This document shows, piece by piece, positions 54,858 through 63,131 of a stretch of DNA of 64,000 bases (within the stretch, counting starts at the first letter, position 1; the number at the start of each line of letters is the position of its first letter). The stretch is from Sphingomonas sp. SORGH_AS_0950 (GTDB lineage: Bacteria > Pseudomonadota > Alphaproteobacteria > Sphingomonadales > Sphingomonadaceae). Below the pieces are notes generated by a model that did no database searches, had not been told where the DNA came from, and saw only the letters and a list, made by a program, of their open reading frames with translations. The stretch is taken from assembly GCF_030818415.1 (NCBI RefSeq), contig NZ_JAUTAE010000001.1:188501-252500 (forward strand). Direction: 5' to 3'. The translations under genes were made by a program, and so were the position numbers.

Positions 54858-55186
54858 GTCTACCACCTCTTTCGTGCTGCGATGCAATGCATGAAATGAC
54901 AGGATGGCATGCGAGTCAATGACCGGAAAAAATCCGCCATAGATAATGTAGTCAATTATATACTGCTGCGCGTCAGAGCGGTGGAAAATAGCGGCAATCT
55001 GATGTGAATCTAGCGAATTCGGAAGCCGTGACGGCAGTAACGCAATATGGCCTTCCAGAAAAATGCGGTCAATGTGGCAAAAAGTGGCAAATGACTGCAT
55101 AGGATTAATCAAATACATTCAATAGGAACGACGGGCCGATTGACTGCATCGTCGATACTGGTAGGCATTGCGGGAAGGAGAGCGGG
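54858..55186. promoter_or_regulatory. Divergent nitB/MocR control region
   Basis: A 329-base region without a gene, visibly richer in A/T than its surroundings. TGACTGCAT occurs twice as a direct repeat (55092-55100 and 55141-55149). A second pair of similar sequences, GCATGAAATGAC and GCATGCGAGTCAATGAC, lies near 54889-54922 on the nitB side. TTGACT at 55140 could be the -35 box of the MocR gene. Paired direct repeats are typical MocR binding sites. Confidence 0.45.
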
Positions 55187-56569
55187 ATGGCAGCGCAGCA
55201 TTGGACCCCGGATCTGGCACGGTTCGGAAAGCCGCATTATCGCGCCATTGCCGACGCCATTGCCGACGACGTTCGTCATGGCCGGCTTCGCGTGGGGGAC
55301 CGGCTGCCGCCGCAGCGCGATCTGGCAGAACGGCTGGGGCTCAATTTCACCACCGTCGCCCGCGGCTATATCGAGGCGCAGCGGCGCGGATCGGTTGCAT
55401 CCCGCGTGGGGCAGGGCACGTTCGTCGCCGGCCAGTCGCAGCGCCCGCATGTCGCGGCCCGCCCTTCGGTCGTCGATCTGACGATGAACGTCCCGCCCGA
55501 ACCCGAGGAACGCGCGCTGCTCGATCGGATGCAGGCTGGCTTTCAGAAAGTGACGCGCGACCTGCCCACGCTGCTGCGCTATCAGGGGTTTGGCGGCACC
55601 TATATCCAGCGCGAGGCCGCGACCCGGTTCCTGCGCCCGCGTGGCGTAGTGGTGGAGCCGGAGCGGCTGGTGATCTGTCCCGGCACCCATGTCGCGTTTC
55701 AGGCGGTGTTGCAGTCGCTGACCCAGCCGGGCGATACGATGTTGTGCGAGGCGCTGACCTATCCCGCGATCCGCACCATCGCGCAGCGCATGGGGCTCAA
55801 ACTGGTCGGTGTGCCGATCGATGGCGAGGGGATCGATCCCAATGCCTTCGAGGCATTGTGCCGCGAACATGCGCCCAAGGTGCTGTACCTCAATCCTACC
55901 TTGCTGAACCCCACCACCGCGACCATGCCGGAGGAGCGTCGGCTGCGCACCATTGCGGTCGCACGGGCGCACGACGTCACGATCCTGGAGGATGACGCCT
56001 ATAGTGCGTTGTTCCGCCGTCCGCCGCCGGCCTTCGTGACGCTGGCGCCCGACATCACTTTCCACGTCGCCAGCTTGTCGAAATGCGTAGGGGCGGGGTT
56101 GCGGATCGCCTATCTGGTCGCGCCCGACCAACGCCGGCTCTGGCCGGTGACCGGCTATCTGCGCACCACTTGCGTCATGGCGTCGCCGATGACGACCGCG
56201 CTGTCGACACTGTGGATCGAAGACGGGACCGCGACCGCTGTGGTGGAGGCGGTTCGCCGCGAAACGGCGGCGCGGCAGAAGATCGCGGCACAGGCGCTGG
56301 CTGGCCTCATGCACCGGACCGACCCGCATGCCTTCCACCTCTGGCTGTCGCTACCCGAACCGTGGCAGCGATCGGCCTTTGCCGCGAAGATGCGGACGTC
56401 GGACCTCAGCATTGTGGTCAGTGACGCCTTCACCGTGGCGGGCGACCCCGAGCAGGCGGTACGCATATCGCTGGGCGGGGTACTGAGCCGGGCTGAGTTG
56501 CGCACGTCGCTCGACTATCTGGTGCACGTCGTAGAGCACGAATGCGACAAGGACGTACGCGGCGTCTGA
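55187..56569 (+). CDS. MocR-family (GntR/aminotransferase) regulator
   Basis: A 460-residue fusion regulator. N-terminal winged helix: PHYRAIADAIADDVRHGRLRVGDRLPPQRDLAERLGLNFTTVARGYIEAQRRG. From about residue 100 it is a fold-type I aminotransferase domain. It keeps the cofactor lysine (HVASLSKCVGAGLRIAYLVAP), LNPTLLNPTTATM and ILEDDAYSALFRR with its Asp. MocR proteins sense PLP or amino-acid adducts through this domain. Divergence from nitB makes the Nit1C operon its likely target. Confidence 0.92.
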   Translation: MAAQHWTPDLARFGKPHYRAIADAIADDVRHGRLRVGDRLPPQRDLAERLGLNFTTVARGYIEAQRRGSVASRVGQGTFVAGQSQRPHVAARPSVVDLTMNVPPEPEERALLDRMQAGFQKVTRDLPTLLRYQGFGGTYIQREAATRFLRPRGVVVEPERLVICPGTHVAFQAVLQSLTQPGDTMLCEALTYPAIRTIAQRMGLKLVGVPIDGEGIDPNAFEALCREHAPKVLYLNPTLLNPTTATMPEERRLRTIAVARAHDVTILEDDAYSALFRRPPPAFVTLAPDITFHVASLSKCVGAGLRIAYLVAPDQRRLWPVTGYLRTTCVMASPMTTALSTLWIEDGTATAVVEAVRRETAARQKIAAQALAGLMHRTDPHAFHLWLSLPEPWQRSAFAAKMRTSDLSIVVSDAFTVAGDPEQAVRISLGGVLSRAELRTSLDYLVHVVEHECDKDVRGV

Positions 56570-56605
56570 ACGCGATCAACGCACGACGTGTATGATATTT
56601 GATAC

Positions 56606-57006
56606 TGTCCGGACATGGGTCGGTAACCGCGCTCGACTTCTTCGCATGGGCCGACGGCGTGCTGGGCAAGGTGTCGTCGCGCACGCCGCTGGCCGAGGCG
56701 CTCCGTTATGCGGTCCGGCTCAAACCCGCGCTGCTCACCTATACCGAGAACGGGCAACTCGAGATTGACAACAACCTGGCCGAGAACGCCCTGCGTGGCA
56801 TCGCGTTAGGCAGAAAAAACTGGATGTTCGCCGGCGCCGATTGCGATGGCGAGCGCGCTGCCGCCATGTACAGCCTGCTCGAAACCGCCAAGCTCAACGG
56901 CGTCAATCCGCAGCACTGGCTCGCCGACGTACTCGACCGGGTCGGGCGGGGTCACCCGATCAACCGGCTTGACGAGCTGATGCCGTGGGACTGGTGCCGC
57001 GAGTGA
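56606..57006 (+). pseudogene. IS66-family TnpC C-terminal fragment
   Basis: The last about 130 residues of an IS66 TnpC transposase: VSSRTPLAEALRYAVRLKPALLTYTENGQLEIDNNLAENALRGIALGRKNWMFAGADCDGERAAAMYSLLETAKLNGV, with the final catalytic Glu in NNLAENALR. No start is present and the first two thirds, including both Asp, are gone. It begins about 40 bases after the MocR stop. Confidence 0.85.
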
Positions 57007-57076
57007 GATCCGATCGACCTGCATCACGCTGACGGAGTCGTTGCGAGCTTTAGTTCTCGCTGGCAGTCTGCCTTCG

Positions 57077-57211
57077 ATGACCAACGTTGCCAAAGAGGAC
57101 AATTGGAAACGGCGAACCCGTGGGTGCGCTGCCCTGCTCGTGGTGTTTATCCTGCTTCCGCTGCTCATCCTCAAAGGATGCCAGTGGCCAGATGCTCATC
57201 CATCTGACTGA
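57077..57211 (+). CDS. Possible 44-residue single-helix protein
   Basis: From ATG: a basic start (KEDNWKRRTRG), then one helix (CAALLVVFILLPLLILKGC) and a short polar end. The stop lies in the terminal repeat of the neighbouring IS3-family element, so it may be the truncated 5' end of a larger gene. Weak support. Confidence 0.25.
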   Translation: MTNVAKEDNWKRRTRGCAALLVVFILLPLLILKGCQWPDAHPSD

Positions 57212-58521
57212 TCTGGCCCCCGTTTCACCGGACGGATTCAGGCGGTTGCAGAAACCAGTGCGCGATGTTCGCGCGGTGAACGCATTTTGAGCCCTGAATG
57301 GGGGTGGTTGTCGTTGTAGTCCTCGATCCATCCGGCAAGCGATGTCAACGCGGTGGGAGCATCAGGCAGCGGCGAGACGCGGACGTAATCGCGCTTGAGG
57401 GTATGAACGAAGGCCTCCGAGATGCCGTTGGACTGCGGGCTGCGAACGGGCGTGAAGCAGGGTTTGAGGCCCAGCTGCCGGGCAAAGGTGCGTGTTTCGC
57501 GGGCAGTATAGGCCGAGCCGTTATCGGACAGCATCTCGACCGGCACGGGCGCGCGCATACCGCCGAAGCGGGTTTCCACGGCTTCCAGCATGATGTCGCG
57601 CACGTCCGAGCCGCTGATGCCCGCATTGGCGATCGCGCGCCAGGCGATGATCTCGCGGTCATGGGCGTCGATGATGAAGGCGCCGCGCACGACCTCGCCG
57701 TTCCAGCAGGTGAACTCGAAGCCGTCCGAGCACCAGCGCAGGTTCGAGCGGATCGCCACCACGACGCCGTCATGGCCATAGTCGGCCCGCTCGGTGTAGC
57801 GCCGCGCCAGCAGCAGGCGGTCCGCGGCCATGATGCGATAGACGCGCTTGTGATTGACCGGCGCCAGTCCTTCGGCGCGTTGCTGTCGATTGAGGACTGC
57901 CGCGATGCGGCGGTAGCCGTAGGTGGGCCGCTGCGCGGCGATCTGGCGTATGCGGGGCAGCAGGTCCGCGTCGTCGGCCTTGGCGTACGGCCCGCGCGTC
58001 CGGGTGCGGCCGGTCAGGCGGTCGTACACCGTCGAGCGCCCGACCCCGAGCGTCTTGGCGACCAGGCTCACCGGATAGTCTCCGGCAACGGCGAGTGCAT
58101 GAGCAAGCTCGCTTTTTTTGGGCGTGAGCGCTCCAGCGCCTCCTTCAGGATCTCGACCTCCAGCGTCTTGCGGCCGAGCTGGCGCTCCAGTTCGCGGATG
58201 CGGGTCTCCATCTCGCGGACCTGGCGATTGCTGGTCACGTCGTCGTCGCCGGCGACCGCGACGCTCCCGCCCTCCAGCATCAGCCGCCGCCAGCGGTACA
58301 GCAGGTTCGGCGCCACGCCGTTGCGGCGTGCCACCACCGATATGCTCTCGCGACCATCGAGCGTCTCCTCGACGATCCTCAGCTTCTCAGGCGTGCTCCA
58401 GTGACGGCGACGACCGCCGTCGGTGATGATTTCGGACACGGACATAAGCCTATGCTTAGGGGATAGCCCCAAGCCTCCTTCTTAGGCTTGAATCCGTCCG
58501 GTCGAAATGGGGGCCAGCTCA
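57209..58521 (-). mobile_element. IS3-family (IS2-group) insertion sequence
   Basis: A 1313-bp element with terminal inverted repeats TGATCTGGCCCCCGTTTC on the left and TGAGCTGGCCCCCATTTC on the right (other strand), both continuing ACCGGACGGATTCA. It is inserted in an IS5-family transposase gene, of which only the right flank remains. The two flanks share no target duplication, so the left side was rearranged. Confidence 0.85.
57238..58445 (-). CDS. IS3-family transposase OrfAB with -1 frameshift
   Basis: OrfA (from 58445, MSVSEIITDG) holds the HTH (WSTPEKLRIVEETLDGRESISVVARRNGVAPNLLYRWRRL) and a leucine-zipper (TRIRELERQLGRKTLEVEILKEAL). OrfB (57238-58071 plus its upstream frame) holds the integrase core: WCSDGFEFTCWNGEVVRGAF, MLSDNGSAYTARETRTFA and SPQSNGISEAFVHTLKRDYV. 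The frames join at an A7G slippery run near 58112-58118. No other lesion is seen; it could be active. Confidence 0.88.
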
Positions 58522-59003
58522 GCAGCGCTGCCGCGCAAGTGTAGTCGCTGACCTGGCCTGCTGTCATAAAGAAGCTCAACGGGCGTCCGTTCGTGTCGGC
58601 GACCGCATGGAGCTTGGTGTTCATGCCGCCCTTGGTGCGCCCGAGATCCCCTTTTTAACCCGCAGGCTCAATGCCGTGCGGTGCACCTTCAGGTAAAGCC
58701 TGCCCCGGCGAAGGCCGGGGTCGCGTCGATCATGACCGTCTTCGGCTCGGCGTCCGCCGGAGCCAAGCCCTCCATCATCCGCGTGAACACGCCTGCCTCA
58801 CCCCAGCGCTTCCAACGGTTATATAACGTCTTGTGCGGGCCGTAGTCCTTGGGTGCCTCTCGCCAGCGCAGCCCGTTGCGATTGACGAATACGATACCAC
58901 TCAGCACCCGACGATCGTCCACCCGAGGCTTACCATGGCTCTTCGAAAAGAACGGCCGCAGCCGCTCGATCTGCTCGTCCGTTAGCCAAAACAGGTCGCT
59001 CAT
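58522..59003 (-). pseudogene. IS5-family transposase 5' part, broken
   Basis: Reads MSDLFWLTDEQIERLRPFFSKSHGKPRVDDRRVLSGIVFVNRNGLRWREAPKDYGPHKTLYNRWKRW and then KTVMIDAT, where a 23-base REP-like insertion throws it out of frame at 58718. After the insertion TYLKVHRTA-type codons resume, and MNTKLHAVADTNGRPLSFFMTAGQVSDYT follows after an A-run. It stops at the IS3 border after AALLS. Nonfunctional. Confidence 0.85.
58696..58718 (-). repeat. 23-base REP-like insertion in IS5 transposase
   Basis: On the minus strand, CCGGCCTTCGCCGGGG plus CAGGCTT lies between GACC and TAC. Its removal restores the expected Ala-Thr-Tyr-Leu-Lys of the IS5 transposase. Same length, target and near-identical sequence as the insertion at 39071. 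Confidence 0.75.
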
Positions 59004-59066
59004 CCCCGTCTCCTCGCGAAGCCTGAATCAGATCACGACGCTCACATTAATGGGTCCTGAACCTAG

Positions 59067-60341
59067 TCAGCCTTCGCTTTCCAAAATGATTGCCAGGGTG
59101 GTTTGCAACGCATCCAGCCCTAGCCGGTTTTCATGATCAGGAAGGACATGATGTTCATGGGCGTGACGGCCCGCGGCGTCGGTGAAATACACCGGATCCC
59201 AGGTCACGACCATCCCGGAATAGGGGAGGGCGATGAAGAGCAGCGAGCCCTGTCCCCGCGACTTGGAATGGTTGCCCGCCGATTGTTCTCCGACAATCTG
59301 CGCGATGCCAACCTGACGTGCCAGGATCGCCAATACTTCCGACGCGGAGCCCGTCACCTCATCGATCAGGATCCAGATCTTTCCGGCAAAGGGGCTTCGG
59401 CGGATGGTCGGCGAGAATGTCATCCAATGATTGTACGCGCCCGCGTCGAGCATGGCTTCGTCATCGGCGTCCAGCGCCGGGAGCATTCCCCGCCCGACCA
59501 TCGTGGACAGGTCTATCCGAGGATAGCGGTCCATCGGATAAAAGGTCTCGGTGCACAGATGGACATGATCGCCCGCATCATACCGGGGAAATAGAACGAA
59601 CCCGCTCAATTCGACCGGGGCGCTCAAATGCGGGCCGACCAGCATCCGTTCGACGAACGGGGTAAAGCCACCCGGATTACCCCGCACGTCGAAGATGAGA
59701 TGCCCGAACGTCGCGATCGTCTGATAGAAATCGAACAGACGTTCTTCCAGCGCCGAATAGAAATCGGGATACTGGGCCATGTTCGGACCCATGTTGTCGA
59801 TGGCGACGCGGGCGACCTTTCCCGCGATCGGAATATCGGTCGTCACCGTCGGGAGGCGACCATGCGATGGCCTTTCATACAGGCGCTGCCGGCTTTGGAG
59901 CGCAAGACAGCCGATCTCCTCGATGCGATCCGGTCCATCCTGTATCCCGGTGTAGAATTCAATCACCTCCGGTCGCTTCAGAAGATCGCCGACATAGGCA
60001 TCATAGCCTCCTACCGCAGACCGGGTCCGCAGGAAGAATTCGAAGTAGAATTCCCGTGGCAGGACGCCGACGTTGCTCGGCATCGCGTGCCAGGACCGGC
60101 TGCCGGCTCGCTGGACACCCGGCGTGAAGATGAACCGGTCGAGAAGGGCGTGAAATTCGTGCGCGTCATAGGCTCGGTCCGCCGCGGCGATCGTCGCGGC
60201 GAGGGATTCCGCCTGCCGCACGATATCGACGCCGAACTTGCGACGCGCATGGTAGATCTGCGTGAAGCTCCGCCCCATTTCACGCAAGAGATGATCCAGA
60301 TCGTATAGATGTCGTTCGTTCGCGGCGACCCGAGCCTTCAT
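59067..60341 (-). CDS. S41-family peptidase, no signal peptide
   Basis: A 424-residue protein from the ATG at 60341. Its C-terminal half is the tail-specific-protease (S41) catalytic domain: HLIFDVRGNPGGFTPFVERMLVG, then KIWILIDEVTGSASEVLAILARQ with the likely nucleophile Ser in GSASE, and GEQSAGNHSKSRG. The N-terminal half is helical and unlike the usual PDZ. No signal peptide is visible, so it may be cytoplasmic, which is not usual for the family. It is the third gene after the ABC transporter and TonB receptor (gap of 79 bases), probably one operon. Confidence 0.82.
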   Translation of the reverse strand: MKARVAANERHLYDLDHLLREMGRSFTQIYHARRKFGVDIVRQAESLAATIAAADRAYDAHEFHALLDRFIFTPGVQRAGSRSWHAMPSNVGVLPREFYFEFFLRTRSAVGGYDAYVGDLLKRPEVIEFYTGIQDGPDRIEEIGCLALQSRQRLYERPSHGRLPTVTTDIPIAGKVARVAIDNMGPNMAQYPDFYSALEERLFDFYQTIATFGHLIFDVRGNPGGFTPFVERMLVGPHLSAPVELSGFVLFPRYDAGDHVHLCTETFYPMDRYPRIDLSTMVGRGMLPALDADDEAMLDAGAYNHWMTFSPTIRRSPFAGKIWILIDEVTGSASEVLAILARQVGIAQIVGEQSAGNHSKSRGQGSLLFIALPYSGMVVTWDPVYFTDAAGRHAHEHHVLPDHENRLGLDALQTTLAIILESEG

Positions 60342-60420
60342 TCCAACCTGCCCCCCCCTGTGTCGATCAGCACCGTTCCGCCCCGCGTTCGTGGGGTCGG
60401 GGCGGAACAACCACTGCTCT

Positions 60421-63096
60421 TTAGAGCGACTTGCTCACCTCCAGCATGAAGCTGCGGCCATAGACGTTGAACAGCGATGCATTGTAACCGGGAAAGCCCT
60501 GCCAATTGTTGGACGGCGGCATCCGGTTGGCAACATTGTTCACGACACCGCTGACGTTCAGGCCTGCACCCAGGTCATATCGCGCGCTCAGGTTCACCAG
60601 CGTCCATCCGCTGTCCCATCCGGGTGTTCCATAGCTGGTCGAGGTCGGGCCTCCGACCAGCAGCGCATAGTTGGGCGAGGCGCCATAGCGGTTCACGAAC
60701 ACGGTCCCGCTGAACGGCCCACGGTCCAGTGTCACGCTGGCATTCAATATATCCTTGAAGATGCCGCCGTTATTGGGGTTCTTCAGCTGGTCGACGATCG
60801 GCGACACCGAGTCCGCCTGCGACTTGAACAGCAGCGTCCGATTGTAATTGGCGTCCAGACGGAATGTACCGATCGACGCCGCAGGCAGCGTATATTGCGC
60901 GGCGATCATCAGTGCCTGGGTCTGCTTGGTGGAGACGTTGAAGAAGCCGCGGGTGATGTCGGTCACGCGGCCCGTCGCGGGATCGCGCTTGACCAGCGAC
61001 CGGGCATAGTCGCAGCTGGACAGGTACGAAACGTCGCGTCCTTCACGACAGGCGGCTTCGTCGAACAGGATGTTCGCGACCGTCAGCGCCCGCACCTCGT
61101 TGCGGATGGTGATGTTCATGAAATCCGCGCTCAGGCGAAGCGCCTTGGTCGGCGACCATATCGCGCCAACGGTCCAGGACCGAGCGGTCACGGGCTTCAG
61201 GTCAAGATTTCCCGACGAGGTGTTGCGCATGATGTAGCGACAACTGTTGGACGTTCTTGATACGCCCATCTGGTCGCACAGGTACAGGTCGTAATTGTTG
61301 CTGTTCCCGGTGCTTTGGCCGAGGAACAGATAGGACATGTCAGGCGCGCGGAACGCGGTGCCCATGCCGCCTCGGAACACCAGGCTGTCGACCGGATGCA
61401 GTTCCACTCCGCCCTTCCAGGTTGCCCGGCCGAGCGATTTCCCGACATAGGCATAACCGTCATAGCGCGCCGCGAAGCTGCCGCTCAGCCAGGGCAGTAC
61501 AGGCAGCGCCAGTTCGCCAGCGATCCCGGCATGACGCCGAGACCCCAGCGAGGCCAGTTGCGCTCCCCCGAAATAGAGGCCCGCCTGATACCCAGCATCG
61601 GGGGTGTCGATCCATTTCTCGTCCCCGATCTCGCCCTGGATCGCGAGCCCCGCGCTGCCACCGGGTAGATCGAGCAGCGTGCTGTTGAAGACCTTGCCGA
61701 GAATCTGCTGTATCCGGTCGGAGGCGAGGCGCGTCTGAATGCCGGAAAAGCCGCGATACTCCTCGGGAGTCAACGGGACGAACACCTGCGCGATATTGCC
61801 GTATCGCTGCGTCAGATAGCTGGTCATCGTGGCCTGAACAGGCAGCAGCGTTTTCTGCTTCAGCCGCGAGTCCGATCGCGAGCCGTAAAAATCATATCGC
61901 CACCCGCCACGGGCCATCGACCCGCGCGCTCCGATGGCGACGTCATATTGGCGACCAAACTGGCGGGCGGCCGAAGTGGTCCAGTCGCCCATCTCCTCGG
62001 GTGCGATTTCGCGCGAGACAAGATAGGTCCGCCCCGACCCGGTATCGAGGAAGTTCTGCCAGACATAGACGGGACCGAAATTGGACACGGTGCGCGACAG
62101 CGTACCCGTCAGGTCGACATAGAGGACATGGTCGCCCGACAGCGGCTGGCTCAGGCTGAGATAGCCGCTCCCATTGCGCCGCGCGCTGTCGTAGGTGGCC
62201 AGCATGCTGCGCGTATAGTCGCTGCCACAATAGCGCGCCGCGCCTTCGGCGCGATACGTCATGGTGCCGCCGAACAACCCGGCCATCGCGGCGCATCCTG
62301 CGGTGCCCGGATCATAATAGCTGCTGGACGACAGACGGGCGAAGGCCTCGTCCTTGAAGGGGGAATAGGCGGTCCTGGCCCGATCGATGCCTAGAATGGC
62401 CTGGCGATCGTTAAATTCCCACCCAAAGGTCAGCGTGCCGCCGGTCGGCAGGGTAGCGCCGCCGGTCAGTTGCGCCCGGATGCCCCGGCCGCCGCCCTCG
62501 CTATAGCCCGAACCGCGCAACGATACCGTGGTCTTGTCGAGGCTGGTCTTCAGGATGATGTTGACGACCCCGGCGACCGCATCCGCGCCATAGATCGCGG
62601 ACTGGGTTCCCGGCAGGATCTCGATCCGGTCCACCATGGCCATTGGAACATTCGCCAGATTGGCGAAATTTCCGGCGTCGCCCGAATTGTTGTTGAGCGG
62701 ATAATTGGCGGTCGGCCGGCCGTTGACGAGCACCTTGGTATAGCTGGCCCCCAAGCCGAACAGATTGATCTGCTTGACCCCCTGCATGTTGCCGGTTCCC
62801 GGCGTGGAGTCCCGCATGGCCCCGGTCATGAAAGACTGGCTACGCAGCGCGTCGGAGACCTCGCCGAAACCCTTTTCCTGCATATCCTCGGCGGTGATGA
62901 CCACCATTGGTCCAGCCGTTTCCTTGTCCGTGCCGGGCAGCAGCGAGCCGGTCACGACGATGTCCGAGCCACCTTCGCGCGTGTCGGCGCCGTCCCGCTT
63001 TTCCGGCACGGCTTGCGCCAGGGCGGCAACCGGGAACGATACGGCAAGCCCCGCGACGAGCAGACCCATGCGACCGAATTCATTGCAATATTTCAT
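60421..63096 (-). CDS. TonB-dependent outer-membrane receptor
   Basis: An 891-residue receptor from the ATG at 63096 (a TTG at 63135 overlapping the ABC stop is an alternative start). Signal peptide LLVAGLAVSFPVAALAQ, TonB box-like SDIVVTGSLLPG, plug DMQEKGFGEVSDALRSQSF and VDRIEILPGTQSAIYGADAVAGVVNIIL, then the barrel to MLEVSKSL. It does not end in Phe but in Leu. No signalling (STN) domain. It is encoded between the ABC and S41 peptidase genes, which suggests peptide uptake. Confidence 0.9.
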   Translation of the reverse strand: MKYCNEFGRMGLLVAGLAVSFPVAALAQAVPEKRDGADTREGGSDIVVTGSLLPGTDKETAGPMVVITAEDMQEKGFGEVSDALRSQSFMTGAMRDSTPGTGNMQGVKQINLFGLGASYTKVLVNGRPTANYPLNNNSGDAGNFANLANVPMAMVDRIEILPGTQSAIYGADAVAGVVNIILKTSLDKTTVSLRGSGYSEGGGRGIRAQLTGGATLPTGGTLTFGWEFNDRQAILGIDRARTAYSPFKDEAFARLSSSSYYDPGTAGCAAMAGLFGGTMTYRAEGAARYCGSDYTRSMLATYDSARRNGSGYLSLSQPLSGDHVLYVDLTGTLSRTVSNFGPVYVWQNFLDTGSGRTYLVSREIAPEEMGDWTTSAARQFGRQYDVAIGARGSMARGGWRYDFYGSRSDSRLKQKTLLPVQATMTSYLTQRYGNIAQVFVPLTPEEYRGFSGIQTRLASDRIQQILGKVFNSTLLDLPGGSAGLAIQGEIGDEKWIDTPDAGYQAGLYFGGAQLASLGSRRHAGIAGELALPVLPWLSGSFAARYDGYAYVGKSLGRATWKGGVELHPVDSLVFRGGMGTAFRAPDMSYLFLGQSTGNSNNYDLYLCDQMGVSRTSNSCRYIMRNTSSGNLDLKPVTARSWTVGAIWSPTKALRLSADFMNITIRNEVRALTVANILFDEAACREGRDVSYLSSCDYARSLVKRDPATGRVTDITRGFFNVSTKQTQALMIAAQYTLPAASIGTFRLDANYNRTLLFKSQADSVSPIVDQLKNPNNGGIFKDILNASVTLDRGPFSGTVFVNRYGASPNYALLVGGPTSTSYGTPGWDSGWTLVNLSARYDLGAGLNVSGVVNNVANRMPPSNNWQGFPGYNASLFNVYGRSFMLEVSKSL

Positions 63097-63131
63097 TGTC
63101 CTACACCCCCTGTTTTGGTGTTGAGTTTTCC

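Larger units (their letters stand above)
58522..59062 (-). mobile_element. IS5-family fragment truncated by IS3
   Basis: Right part of an IS5-family element, from its transposase start to its end near 59062 (GGGTCCTGAACC). The left part should lie beyond the IS3 element but is missing; IS66 and unrelated DNA are found there instead. Confidence 0.75.

Noticed and set aside
56606..57006. IS66 fragment as an independent gene
   Set aside because: No start codon in context and the catalytic Asp-containing part is missing.
60421..63096. Lasso-peptide-type cluster
   Set aside because: No precursor, cyclase or prolyl-oligopeptidase-type isopeptidase is visible in the window; only the receptor, S41 and ABC genes are.
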